A stretch of DNA of 64,000 nucleotides, from NCBI GenBank assembly GCA_024236175.1, contig JACKKY010000007.1, positions 124,001 to 188,000 of the forward strand, in the 5' to 3' direction. The translations under genes and the position numbers were made by a program. A model generated the notes under the pieces. It was not told where the DNA came from, did not search any database, and worked only from the letters and a program-made list of their open reading frames with translations. Below, piece after piece: positions 16,759-25,069 of this stretch. The stretch comes from Novosphingobium sp. GTDB lineage: Bacteria; Pseudomonadota; Alphaproteobacteria; Sphingomonadales; Sphingomonadaceae. Position 1 is the first letter of the stretch; each line of letters starts with the position of its first letter.

Positions 16759-18180
16759 TCAGGCGGCGTTCCAGCCGATGATCGACTTGACCTCGAGATA
16801 TTCCTCGAAGCCGAACTCGCCCCATTCGCGGCCGTTGCCGGAACGCTTGTAGCCGCCGAACGGCGCGTGGAAATCGAATGCGCCGTTGATCCAGATCGCA
16901 CCCGTGCGCATCCGCTTCGACAGCGCGCGGGCGGTGTCCAGATCCTGCCCGCTGACATAGCCGCCCAGGCCGAAGCTGGAATCGTTGGCGATCTCGATCG
17001 CGTCGTCGAGGTCGTCGTAGCCGATCACCACCAGCACCGGACCGAAGATCTCCTCGCGGTCGATCGTGCGCTGATTGTTGGAGACGAACACGGTCGGGCG
17101 GACATAGGCGCCCTTTTCCAGGCCTTCCGGCTTGCCCGGGCCGCCGGCAATCAGTTCCGCGCCCTCGTCGATGCCGAGCTGGATATAACGCTGGATGTCC
17201 TCGTACTGGTCCTTGGACACGACCGGCCCCATGGCGAAATTGCCGTTGGGATCGCCCACGGTGACGCCTTCGCACGCTTCCTTCGCTGCGGCCTTGGCCT
17301 CGTCCATGCGCGAATTGGGGACCAGCAGGCGCGAGCCGGCGCTGCAGGTCTGACCCGAATTGCCCATCATGCCCGCGGTGGCGCCCGCGACATTGGTCGC
17401 GAGGTCCGCGTCGTCGAGGATGATCCACGGGCTCTTGCCGCCCAGTTCGAGGCCGACACGCTTGACCGTGTCCGCCGCGTCCTTCTGGATCTGGATGCCG
17501 ACGCTTTCCGACCCGGTGAAGGAAATCATGTCGACGTCTTCATGGGTGGTCAGCGCCGTGCCGATCACGCTGCCCTTGCCCTGGATCATGTTGAACACGC
17601 CGGCAGGGACGCCGGAGCTGTCCAGGATTTCCGCAAGGATCTGGGCCGAATAAGGCGCCAGCTGCGGGGGCTTGAGGATCATCGTGCAACCCACGGCGAG
17701 GGCAGGGAAGATCTTCACGCAGGTCTGGTTCATCGGCCAGTTCCACGGTGTGATCAGGCCGCAAACGCCGATCGGTTCCTTGCGGATGAGGGTTACCCCG
17801 CGCTCTTCCTCGAACTTGTATTCCTTGAGCACTTCGATCGCGGTGCCGAGATGGCCCTTGCCCAGCAGCGTGTGGAAACCGCAACCGAGCGAGATGGGCG
17901 CGCCCATTTCTTCGGTGATCGCCTCGCCAAGTTCCCGCTCGCGCCGCAGGTACTCGGCCTGGATGGTCTCGAGCAGGTCGAGCCGTTCCTTGACGCTCGT
18001 CTCCGAAAAGGTGGCGAAGGCCCGGCGCGCGGCGGCGACAGCCTTGTCGACGTCGGCCGGTGACCCCAGCGAGATGTGTCCGGATACTTCCTCGGTAGCG
18101 GGATTGACGACCTCGGCGGTCTTCGGCTCGGCCGGATCGACCCACTGGCCGTCGATGTAGAATTTCAGATAGTCGCGCAT
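16759..18180 (-). CDS. NAD(P)-dependent aldehyde dehydrogenase
   Basis: Oxidises an aldehyde to the carboxylic acid. Classical ALDH fold: PWNWPMNQ in the cofactor domain, SFTGSESVG at the Rossmann turn, general base Glu245 in LELGGKSP, and nucleophile Cys279 in GQTCSAGSR. The C-terminal motif EIFGPVLVV is present. Length 473 is normal. ATG at 18180 has GGGAGAGG upstream. It lies 110 bases after the ThDP enzyme gene on the same strand, with a strong stem-loop between them, so both probably belong to one operon; the aldehyde could be the product of that enzyme. Confidence 0.93.
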   Translation of the reverse strand: MRDYLKFYIDGQWVDPAEPKTAEVVNPATEEVSGHISLGSPADVDKAVAAARRAFATFSETSVKERLDLLETIQAEYLRRERELGEAITEEMGAPISLGCGFHTLLGKGHLGTAIEVLKEYKFEEERGVTLIRKEPIGVCGLITPWNWPMNQTCVKIFPALAVGCTMILKPPQLAPYSAQILAEILDSSGVPAGVFNMIQGKGSVIGTALTTHEDVDMISFTGSESVGIQIQKDAADTVKRVGLELGGKSPWIILDDADLATNVAGATAGMMGNSGQTCSAGSRLLVPNSRMDEAKAAAKEACEGVTVGDPNGNFAMGPVVSKDQYEDIQRYIQLGIDEGAELIAGGPGKPEGLEKGAYVRPTVFVSNNQRTIDREEIFGPVLVVIGYDDLDDAIEIANDSSFGLGGYVSGQDLDTARALSKRMRTGAIWINGAFDFHAPFGGYKRSGNGREWGEFGFEEYLEVKSIIGWNAA

Positions 18181-18237
18181 AACCTCTCCCAGAGAATCGC
18201 CAGGTCATTAGTTAGCGGCCCGGACCGGGCCATGCCA

Positions 18238-18261
18238 GAGCCGCGCCTTGCGGCGCGGCTC
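18238..18261 (-). terminator. Strong intercistronic stem-loop
   Basis: GAGCCGCGCC and GGCGCGGCTC form a perfect 10-bp stem around a four-base loop, followed on the minus strand by a second GC hairpin (GGCCCGG...CCGGGCC). There is no U tract, so it is more likely a processing or partial-termination element between the ThDP enzyme and aldehyde dehydrogenase genes than a full terminator. Confidence 0.45.
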
Positions 18262-18290
18262 ATCTGCGGTGGTTCCGTTACAGTGTGGGC

Positions 18291-20066
18291 TTACTGGGTG
18301 CCCTCTGCGTACCAGGTGCGGAAGCGTTCGTACTTCGGCATTTCTTCCGAATTGGCCTTCGGGTCGATCGGCACGTGGATCACCGCCGGGCCGCCCTTGG
18401 CGTAGGCGCGGGCGATGGCGGCGCCCAGGTCTTCCGCCTTCTCGACGAATTCGCCGTAGCAGGCGAAGCCCTCGCCGATCTTGTCGAAGCGCACCTTGTC
18501 GGACCAGTGCGTGCCGGTCTCCGCCGTGCCTTGGCCGAAGGTGCGCTTGTAGACGCCCACTTCGAGACCCCACTGGAAATCGACGCCGACGACGCAGACC
18601 AGCGGCAGGTTCTTGCGTACCGCGACTTCGAGTTCCGCGACGTGGAACAGGAACGAGGAGTCTGACGTCAGCAGCATTCCGGGACGGACCTTGCCGGTCG
18701 CGGCCTGGTCGGCAAGCATCGCGCCGGTCGCATAGGGCAGCCCGGTACCGATGTGGCCGTAGTTCTGGTTCCAGATCACGTCATGCGGTTTGCACTGCGA
18801 ATAGGTCCACTGGTAGATCACCGTCGCGCCGCCGTCGCGGATCATGATGCCGTCCTTGGGGAAGGCCTTGGTCGATTCCACGACGAAGCGTGCGGTGTTC
18901 ATCGCGATATTGCCGCTGCCGTCGCTGTGCTCGAGCGATTCCTCGGCGAGTTCGTCGAGTTCGGCCGCGCCTTCCTTCATGAAGACATCGAGGCCCTTGG
19001 CGGGCGGCAGGGCATCGCCGATCGCGCGGGAGAGCTGCGGCACGACGGCGCGCAGGTCGCCGACCAGCGGAACGTCGATCGGGCGGTTGACGCCGATCGC
19101 CGTCGGATCCTGCTGCACGTAGATCCACTTGCGTTCGTCTTCCTTGTCGTACCAGTGGCGCCACCGGCCGAAATGCAGCGGCTCGCCGAGTTCGGTGCCG
19201 AGCGCGACCACCACGTCCGATTCCTCGACCGCGTCGATCGATGCCTCGGAGAAGACGTACTGGAACGTGCGATCCTCCAGACCTTCGATGTAGGAGGTGC
19301 CGCCCGAGGTCTGGATGACCGGGCAGTTCATCTTCAGCGCCAGCTCCTTCACGGCTTCGCCGCTCTTGGAGGTGTGGACCGCGTGACCGACGAGCAGGAT
19401 CGGGTTCTTGGCTTCCTTGATAAGCTTGGCCGCCTCGGCGATCCGGTCGCCGTCGGCGCCCTGGTTGGTCAGCCGGTAGCGGTGCGGCGGCAGGATCGGG
19501 GTGTTCTCGACTTCCTCCAGGATCACATGCGCCGGATATTCGATGTAGCTCGGTCCGGGCGTGCCTGACATCGACACGCGGATCGCTTCGCGGATGATCT
19601 CGTCGGTCTGGTCGGCATATTCGATCGACGACGAGAACTTCACCGAATCCTCGATCATCGGCTCCTGCCGCACGAACTGGATGCGGCCGCGGCGCACGCG
19701 CCGCTCGGTCACGCGGGCGCGCTGACCGCCCAGGAAGATGACCGGATCGTTCTCGACCTTGGCGCACTGGATCGCGGGCATGGCGTTTGCCATGCCGGGG
19801 CCGAGCGTGCCGATGCAGACAGCAGGCTTGCCGGTGATCCTTGCGGCCGCGGCGGCCATGTGGCCGGCGGATGCCTCGTGGTGCGGAGAGACGACAGTCC
19901 AGCCGCGCGTTTCCGCTTCGAGAAACAGGTGGACGAAGTTCGGGTCGGGAATGCCGAACAGCGTCCGGATTCCTTCCGCCTCGAACAGGTCGAGAATGCG
20001 CTTGTAGACCGGGATGCTATTCGAATCTGCAGGCGTCTTCTCGGCCTGGGGATTGTCGTCGTACAT
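18291..20066 (-). CDS. ThDP-dependent enzyme of the acetolactate synthase/oxalyl-CoA decarboxylase/2-hydroxyacyl-CoA lyase superfamily
   Basis: 591 residues with the three usual domains. The N-terminal PYR domain has the cofactor-activating Glu64 in PHHEASAGHMA and GTLGPGMANA. A central Rossmann domain (about 205-340) contains PILLVGHAVH. In the C-terminal PP domain the expected GDG...N magnesium motif reads SDS at 468-470 and Asp496 at the Asn position. Carboligases and lyases of this group cleave or form bonds next to a carbonyl. Beside an aldehyde dehydrogenase and a CaiB-type CoA-transferase, a 2-hydroxyacyl-CoA lyase role (aldehyde plus formyl-CoA) is attractive but unproven. ATG at 20066 has AGGAAAGG upstream. 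Confidence 0.8.
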   Translation of the reverse strand: MYDDNPQAEKTPADSNSIPVYKRILDLFEAEGIRTLFGIPDPNFVHLFLEAETRGWTVVSPHHEASAGHMAAAAARITGKPAVCIGTLGPGMANAMPAIQCAKVENDPVIFLGGQRARVTERRVRRGRIQFVRQEPMIEDSVKFSSSIEYADQTDEIIREAIRVSMSGTPGPSYIEYPAHVILEEVENTPILPPHRYRLTNQGADGDRIAEAAKLIKEAKNPILLVGHAVHTSKSGEAVKELALKMNCPVIQTSGGTSYIEGLEDRTFQYVFSEASIDAVEESDVVVALGTELGEPLHFGRWRHWYDKEDERKWIYVQQDPTAIGVNRPIDVPLVGDLRAVVPQLSRAIGDALPPAKGLDVFMKEGAAELDELAEESLEHSDGSGNIAMNTARFVVESTKAFPKDGIMIRDGGATVIYQWTYSQCKPHDVIWNQNYGHIGTGLPYATGAMLADQAATGKVRPGMLLTSDSSFLFHVAELEVAVRKNLPLVCVVGVDFQWGLEVGVYKRTFGQGTAETGTHWSDKVRFDKIGEGFACYGEFVEKAEDLGAAIARAYAKGGPAVIHVPIDPKANSEEMPKYERFRTWYAEGTQ

Positions 20067-20273
20067 GATTTACCTTTCCTGATCTCGATCGAATTGGTCT
20101 GGTATAAACAGTTAAAACAAAAGGATTTATCGAGAGTTGGCGAACGCCCCCTTACCGATGCTGTGAGCAGCGGTCCGGCTTCGCGGCGGGTGCGATTCCT
20201 CTCCCGTTATTCGGTTTGGACGGAACGCTAGCCCAACTGCGAGGAGCCTGCCAGTCCAAATCAACACACCTGT

Positions 20274-21476
20274 TCATTTGGTTCCGGCTTCCGCGACCGG
20301 TCGGGCCATCCCGAGTTCCTCAAGCACCTCGTCGGTGTGTTCGCCCAGTTCGGCCGTAGGTCCGGCAACGCGGCCGGGCGTTTCCGAAAACCACGTCGGC
20401 ACGCCGGGAAACCGGATCGGGCCGTGGCGGCTTTCGACCGTCTCGAAAAAGCCGATCGTATTGAGGTGCTCGTTCTCGAAGAGCTCGTCGGTGGTTCGCA
20501 GGGGGGCGGCCGGGACGTGCAACTCCTCGAGCAGGTCTAGCCATTCCTGGGTGCTGCGTTCGGCGAAGGTTTCCGCGAGCAGTCCGTAGACCCGGTCGAT
20601 CTGCTTGGCACGCTTTTCCAGGGTGGAGAATTCCTCCGTCGCCCAGGCCGGCTTCACCGCGCCGACAAAGGCGTTCCAGTGCTTGTCGTTATAGACCAGT
20701 GCGGCGACATAGCCGTCTCTGGTCTTGTAGGGCTTGCGGTTTCTCGCCACCGCCCGGTGGTAATGGGCCGGGCCCAGCGGGGGGGTGAACAGCATGCCGC
20801 TCGCGTGTTCGGCCAGCATGAAGGACGCCATGGTCTCGAACATGCCGACTTCCACTTCCTGGCCCTCGCCGGTGCGCTCGCGGTGGAACAGCGCCATGAT
20901 CGTGGCGTAAAGTCCGGTCAGCCCGGCGACCTTGTCGGCCATGATCGTGGCGACGAATTCGGGCTCGCCGGTCATCAGCTGCTGCACGTGGGTGAGGCCG
21001 CATTCGGCCTGGATGGTGTCGTCATAGGCCGGCTTGTCGGCATCGGGCCCGCGCCGGCTGTAGCCGTAGCAGTTCGTGTAGACGATGTCCGGCTTGATCG
21101 CCTTCACCGCCTCATAGTCGAAGCCGAGCTTCGCAATCGCCTTGCCGCGCATCGAATGGATGAAGACGTCGGCCGTCGCGATCAGACGGCGCAGGGCTTC
21201 CTTGTCGGAGTCCTGGCGAAGGTCGAGGACGACGCTGCGCTTGCCGCGGTTGACGTTGACATAGACCCCGCCGAGGCCGGGAGCAGGCCCGGCGTTGATA
21301 TAGCGCGTGTTGTCGCCCGCAGGCGGTTCCACCTTGATCACGTCGGCACCCATGTCGGCCATGATCTGCGTCGCATAGGGTCCGAAGACCATCGACGTGA
21401 GGTCGACGACGCGGATGCCGGAAAGTGGACCAGCCTTTCCCTGCACCGAATCCTGGGCGCTGCTGCTCATAGACAT
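20274..21476 (-). CDS. CaiB/BaiF (class III) CoA-transferase
   Basis: Transfers CoA between acids through aspartyl-CoA chemistry, as in formyl-CoA:oxalate CoA-transferase and carnitine CoA-transferase. The N-terminal segment LSGIRVVDLTSMVFGPYA and GADVIKVEPPAGD are family hallmarks. The catalytic aspartate is Asp152 in AYDDTIQAECG. Length 400 is typical. Two in-frame ATGs, at 21476 and 21470, are both plausible; GAGG precedes the second. About 200 bases separate it from the ThDP gene downstream. It diverges from the acyl-CoA dehydrogenase across a 164-base region that carries an operator-like palindrome. Confidence 0.92.
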   Translation of the reverse strand: MSMSSSAQDSVQGKAGPLSGIRVVDLTSMVFGPYATQIMADMGADVIKVEPPAGDNTRYINAGPAPGLGGVYVNVNRGKRSVVLDLRQDSDKEALRRLIATADVFIHSMRGKAIAKLGFDYEAVKAIKPDIVYTNCYGYSRRGPDADKPAYDDTIQAECGLTHVQQLMTGEPEFVATIMADKVAGLTGLYATIMALFHRERTGEGQEVEVGMFETMASFMLAEHASGMLFTPPLGPAHYHRAVARNRKPYKTRDGYVAALVYNDKHWNAFVGAVKPAWATEEFSTLEKRAKQIDRVYGLLAETFAERSTQEWLDLLEELHVPAAPLRTTDELFENEHLNTIGFFETVESRHGPIRFPGVPTWFSETPGRVAGPTAELGEHTDEVLEELGMARPVAEAGTK

Positions 21477-21534
21477 CCTCGACTCTCTTGACCCTAAAGC
21501 GTCTCGCTAGCCGATTCGGCAGGGAAAATCCATT

Positions 21535-21569
21535 CCGATTTTCGTTCATTGTACGCATATTCGCACAAT
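21535..21569. promoter_or_regulatory. Candidate operator in the divergent CaiB/acyl-CoA dehydrogenase promoter region
   Basis: Imperfect palindrome with arms ATTGTACG (21548-21555) and CGCACAAT (21562-21569), one mismatch, six-base centre; size and form fit a TetR or GntR type site. Directly before it is CCGATTTTCGTTCA (21535-21548), which recurs exactly at 44926-44939 in front of the Rieske oxygenase gene. No regulator gene lies next to either copy. Confidence 0.4.
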
Positions 21570-21640
21570 ACTCAGTTGTCTTGGGGGGCGACCGCTGCTA
21601 GGCGAGCGACCTCGTTACCCGCAGGCAAAGGGCAATAGCC

Positions 21641-22807
21641 GTGGAATTTGCGTTCACCGAAGATCAGCAGAACATCAGGGAGGCGGTGCTCAGGCAGTGC
21701 TCCCAGTTTTCCGACGAATACTGGCTCGAGCGTGACCGCTCCGGCGAGTTTCCCGTGGAGTTCCACAAGGCGATGGCCGAGGCTGGCTGGCTCGGCATAG
21801 CCATGCCGGAATCGGTCGGCGGCGCAGGTCTCGGCATTACCGAGGCGGCCGTGATGATGCAGGCCGTTGCCGAAGCGGGCGGTGGCATGACCGCGGCTTC
21901 GAGCATCCACGGCCCGGTCTTCGGGCTCGAACCCGTCATCCTCTTCGGCACCGAAGAGCAGCAGCAGCGCATGATCCCGCCGATCATTTCGGGCGAGGAG
22001 AAGATGTGCTTCGCGGTCACCGAGCCCAATACCGGGCTCGATACCACCAGCCTCAAGACCCGCGCGGAGAAGGTCGACGGCGGCTACCGGGTCAACGGCG
22101 AGAAGATCTGGATCACCAATGCCCATGTTGCGGACCGGATGCTGATCATCGCGCGCACCACGCCGCTCGAGGAAGTGAAGAAGAAGACCGAAGGGCTGAC
22201 GCTGTTCTACTGCAAGCTCGATCGTGAGGCGATCGAACACCGGCTGATCCCGAAGATGGGCCGGCACGCTGTCGGTTCGAACATGCTTTTCATTTCCGAC
22301 CTGTTCATCCCCGAGGAAGATCGCATTGGTGAGGAAGGGCAGGGCTTCCGCATCCTGCTCAAGGGCCTCAACCCCGAACGCGTGCTGCTCGGCGCCGAAG
22401 CGACCGGGCTGGGGCGCGCGGCGATCCAGCGCGCGTCGCGCTATGCTCAGGAGCGGGTCGTGTTCGGCCGGCCGATCGGTCAGAACCAGGGCATCCAGCA
22501 TCCGCTGGCCAAGGCATGGATGCAGAATGAGGCCGCCAGCCTGATGGTGTTCAAGGCCGCCACCCTGTTCGACAAGGGCGAGGATTGCGGAGTCGAGGCC
22601 AACTCGGCGAAGTTCCTCGCCGCGGAAGCCGGGTACGAGGCTTGCCAGACCGCGGTGATGTCGATGGGCGGCATGGGCTACGCGCAGGAATACCACGTCG
22701 AGCGATACCTTCGCGAAGTGCTGATCCCCCGGATCGCGCCGGTCAGCCCGCACCAGATCATGAACTTCATCGCCGAAAGAGTGCTGGAGCTGCCGAAGAG
22801 CTATTGA
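21641..22807 (+). CDS. Acyl-CoA dehydrogenase
   Basis: FAD-dependent alpha,beta-dehydrogenation of an acyl-CoA. The N-terminal helical domain is followed by the family signature CFAVTEPNTGLDTTSLKT (about residues 122-140) and the C-terminal GGMGYAQEYHVERYLRE (about 346-362), which holds FAD contacts. Length 388 matches short/medium-chain-like members. The start is GTG at 21641 with AAAGG upstream. It is the first gene of a forward operon with the CitE-like lyase, a CoA-transferase and an enoyl-CoA hydratase. An intergenic palindromic repeat lies between it and the next gene. Confidence 0.93.
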   Translation: MEFAFTEDQQNIREAVLRQCSQFSDEYWLERDRSGEFPVEFHKAMAEAGWLGIAMPESVGGAGLGITEAAVMMQAVAEAGGGMTAASSIHGPVFGLEPVILFGTEEQQQRMIPPIISGEEKMCFAVTEPNTGLDTTSLKTRAEKVDGGYRVNGEKIWITNAHVADRMLIIARTTPLEEVKKKTEGLTLFYCKLDREAIEHRLIPKMGRHAVGSNMLFISDLFIPEEDRIGEEGQGFRILLKGLNPERVLLGAEATGLGRAAIQRASRYAQERVVFGRPIGQNQGIQHPLAKAWMQNEAASLMVFKAATLFDKGEDCGVEANSAKFLAAEAGYEACQTAVMSMGGMGYAQEYHVERYLREVLIPRIAPVSPHQIMNFIAERVLELPKSY

Positions 22808-22825
22808 GTTCGCGGTTGAAAAACT

Positions 22826-22895
22826 CGTCATTCCCGCGAAAGCGGGAACGGAGTTCCAGCGTTACAATCGGGATCCCCCTTTCGCGGGGATGACG
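22826..22895. repeat. Palindromic intergenic repeat, copy 2 of 3
   Basis: Starts with CGTCATTCCCGCGAAAGCGG and ends with the inverted form CCCTTTCGCGGGGATGACG. It is shorter (70 bases) than the other two copies because the middle segment is reduced. It sits inside the acyl-CoA dehydrogenase operon, ending only 18 bases before the lyase start, so any folded RNA would be close to that gene's ribosome site. Confidence 0.85.
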
Positions 22896-22913
22896 AACAA
22901 GGACAGGATGCAC

Positions 22914-23801
22914 ATGACCCAGCACGAATCGATCTCCGCGCGTTCCTGGCTGTTCGCGCCGGGTGACAGCGAAAAGAAGATGACCAAGGCGATGGAGGGC
23001 ACGGCAGACATCGCCCTGCTCGACCTCGAGGATGCCGTTGCGCCGGAGAACAAGCCGCTGGCCCGGACCATGGTGCACGATTTCATCAAGGCGAATCCGC
23101 AGCAGCGCCACCGTTTGTGGGTCCGGATCAATCCCTTCGACGGACCCTACACGCTGGGCGATCTCGCCGCGATCATGCCGGCATGTCCCGGCGGCATCAT
23201 GCTGCCCAAGGTCTATGGACGGGCCGATGTCGAGAAGCTCGACCATTGCCTCTCCGCGCTGGAAGTGGCGAACGGGATCGAGGAAGGCTCGACCAGGGTA
23301 ATCGTTCTGATCACCGAGACCGCCGAGGCCATGTTCCACACCGGCGATTACAAGGGCGCGCCGCGCGTGGTTGCGCTGACCTGGGGCGCCGAGGACCTCG
23401 CCGATTCCATCGGGGCGAATTCCAACAGGAACGAGGATGGCAGTTACAGCTTCACCTATGAGATGGCACGCAGCCTGACCCTGCTCGGCGCGGCGACGGC
23501 CGGCGTTACCCCGATCGAGACCATATCCGCAGATTTCCGCGACCTTGAGGCCCTGCGCAAACGCGCCGAACGGGTCCGGCGCGACGGCTATCGCGGCATG
23601 CTCGCGATCCATCCCGCACAGGTCGACGTGATCAACGAGGCCTTCACCCCGTCGGAGGAGGAGATCGCCGAGGCGCAGGAGATCGTCGACATCTTCGCCG
23701 CCAATCCGGGGGTCGGCGCGATCGGCTACAAGGGCGGCATGCTCGACCGGCCCTATCTCGCCCGCGCGCAGCTCCTGCTCAAGCAGGCGGGCCGCCTGTG
23801 A
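22914..23801 (+). CDS. HpcH/HpaI-CitE family CoA-ester lyase
   Basis: Relative of citrate lyase beta subunit, malyl-CoA and citramalyl-CoA lyases, which split or form 3-hydroxyacyl-CoA-type bonds with Mg2+. The start SARSWLFAPGDSEKKM, the acidic ALLDLEDAVAP, the arginine in WVRINPF and the metal-site region LTWGAEDLADSIG are all family marks. ATG at 22914 has AGGA close upstream; ATG 22908 is an alternative, and the in-frame ATG at 22890 falls in the palindromic repeat and is rejected. Length 295. The stop overlaps the next start by four bases (GTGA). Confidence 0.9.
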   Translation: MTQHESISARSWLFAPGDSEKKMTKAMEGTADIALLDLEDAVAPENKPLARTMVHDFIKANPQQRHRLWVRINPFDGPYTLGDLAAIMPACPGGIMLPKVYGRADVEKLDHCLSALEVANGIEEGSTRVIVLITETAEAMFHTGDYKGAPRVVALTWGAEDLADSIGANSNRNEDGSYSFTYEMARSLTLLGAATAGVTPIETISADFRDLEALRKRAERVRRDGYRGMLAIHPAQVDVINEAFTPSEEEIAEAQEIVDIFAANPGVGAIGYKGGMLDRPYLARAQLLLKQAGRL

Positions 23802-25069
23802 CCGAAGCGGTGGAGGCGGGCGCGCTCGATCTCGCGCGATATCTCAAGCCCGGCGACCGCATCGTCATGGGCCAGGCATGCGGCGAACCTTCGACGCTCG
23901 CCGAGGCGCTGATCGCGCAAGGCAAGGACATCGGCGGGCTGTCAGCCTTCATCGCCACCAGTTTTTCCGGCCTGTTCCAGCCCGAGAGCGCGGAGAGCTT
24001 CACCCTGTCGAGCATGGGCGCGATCGGTGCGTTGCGCTCGATGACCAAGGGGCACGCGCTGCAGGTGATCCCCTGCCACGTCGGACAGGTCGGCCCGATG
24101 ATCGAGCAGGGCATCATCGGCTGCGACGTTGCTTTCGTGCAGGTGAGCCCGTCGGACGAAAACGGCAACCACAGCTTCGGCCTGATCTCTGACTACACCC
24201 GCGCCATGGTGGGGGAGGCGAGGCTGGTGATCGCCGAAGTCAACGACCAGGTCCCCTTCACTTTCGGCGAGACTCTGCACGCAAACGAGATCGACGTGAC
24301 TGTCGCTGTGTCGCGCGCGCCGGTGGAGGTTCCCGCGGCGAAAATCAGCGAGCTTGACGAAGCCATCGCCAGGAACTGCGCCGAGTACATCGGCGACGGT
24401 GCCGTGATCCAGACCGGCGTGGGCGCGGTGCCGGACGCGATCCTGCGCCTGCTGACGGACCGCAAGGACCTCGGCGTCCATTCGGGCATGCTGGGCGACG
24501 GGCTGGTCGATCTGGTCGAAGCCGGGGTCGTCACCAATGCGCGCAAGGAGATCGACCGGGGCGTGTCTATCAACGGCGCACTGATCGGCACGAAGCGTCT
24601 TTATGAGTGGGCGCACCGCAACCCCGCGATCCGCATGACGGCAACCAGCTATACCCATGATGCCGGCGTCCTCGCGCAGCTTTCGCGGCTCGTCACGATC
24701 AATTCGGCGATTGAGGTGGACCTGACCGGGCAGGTCAATGCCGAGACTGTCGGCTCCGCCTATCTCGGCGGCACCGGCGGGCAGGTCGATTTCGTGCGCG
24801 CCGGAGTGCGTTCGCCCGGCGGTCACTCGATCATCGCCTTGCCCTCCACGGCCAAGGGCGGAACGATCAGCAAGATCGTGTCTGCCCTCAAGGGCCCGGT
24901 CACCACGGCGCGCACCGAGGCGGACGTGATCGTCACCGAATTCGGTGCGGCCGAACTGCGCGGCCAGACGCTGGCCGAGCGGGCCCGCCGCCTTGTCGCC
25001 ATTGCCCATCCCGATTTCCGCGAGGAACTGGAACGGGAAGCCGACGAAATCGCCAAGAGGGGATTCTGA
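23798..25069 (+). CDS. Acetyl-CoA hydrolase/4-hydroxybutyrate CoA-transferase family protein with altered active site
   Basis: Family I CoA-transferase fold. The N-terminal domain starts LKPGDRIVMGQACGEP, and the C-terminal domain contains QTGVGAVPDAIL, LTGQVNAETVG and GGTGGQVDFVRAG, all typical. In the best-known members, an active-site Glu follows in a segment of the form HxEMxSDG; here the segment is VHSGMLGDG, with Gly230 at that place. Length 423 is normal. It is coupled to the genes on both sides: GTGA overlap with the lyase and a one-base overlap with the hydratase. It could be a divergent subgroup with a different mechanism. Confidence 0.85.
   Translation: MTEAVEAGALDLARYLKPGDRIVMGQACGEPSTLAEALIAQGKDIGGLSAFIATSFSGLFQPESAESFTLSSMGAIGALRSMTKGHALQVIPCHVGQVGPMIEQGIIGCDVAFVQVSPSDENGNHSFGLISDYTRAMVGEARLVIAEVNDQVPFTFGETLHANEIDVTVAVSRAPVEVPAAKISELDEAIARNCAEYIGDGAVIQTGVGAVPDAILRLLTDRKDLGVHSGMLGDGLVDLVEAGVVTNARKEIDRGVSINGALIGTKRLYEWAHRNPAIRMTATSYTHDAGVLAQLSRLVTINSAIEVDLTGQVNAETVGSAYLGGTGGQVDFVRAGVRSPGGHSIIALPSTAKGGTISKIVSALKGPVTTARTEADVIVTEFGAAELRGQTLAERARRLVAIAHPDFREELEREADEIAKRGF

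Noticed and set aside
16720..18063. 447-codon plus-strand frame over the aldehyde dehydrogenase
   Set aside because: Antisense to a gene with intact Cys279 and Glu245; composition is that of a reverse-complement frame.
22890..22913. Earlier start codon for the CitE-like lyase at 22890
   Set aside because: It falls inside the palindromic repeat and lacks a ribosome site; ATG 22914 is better placed.
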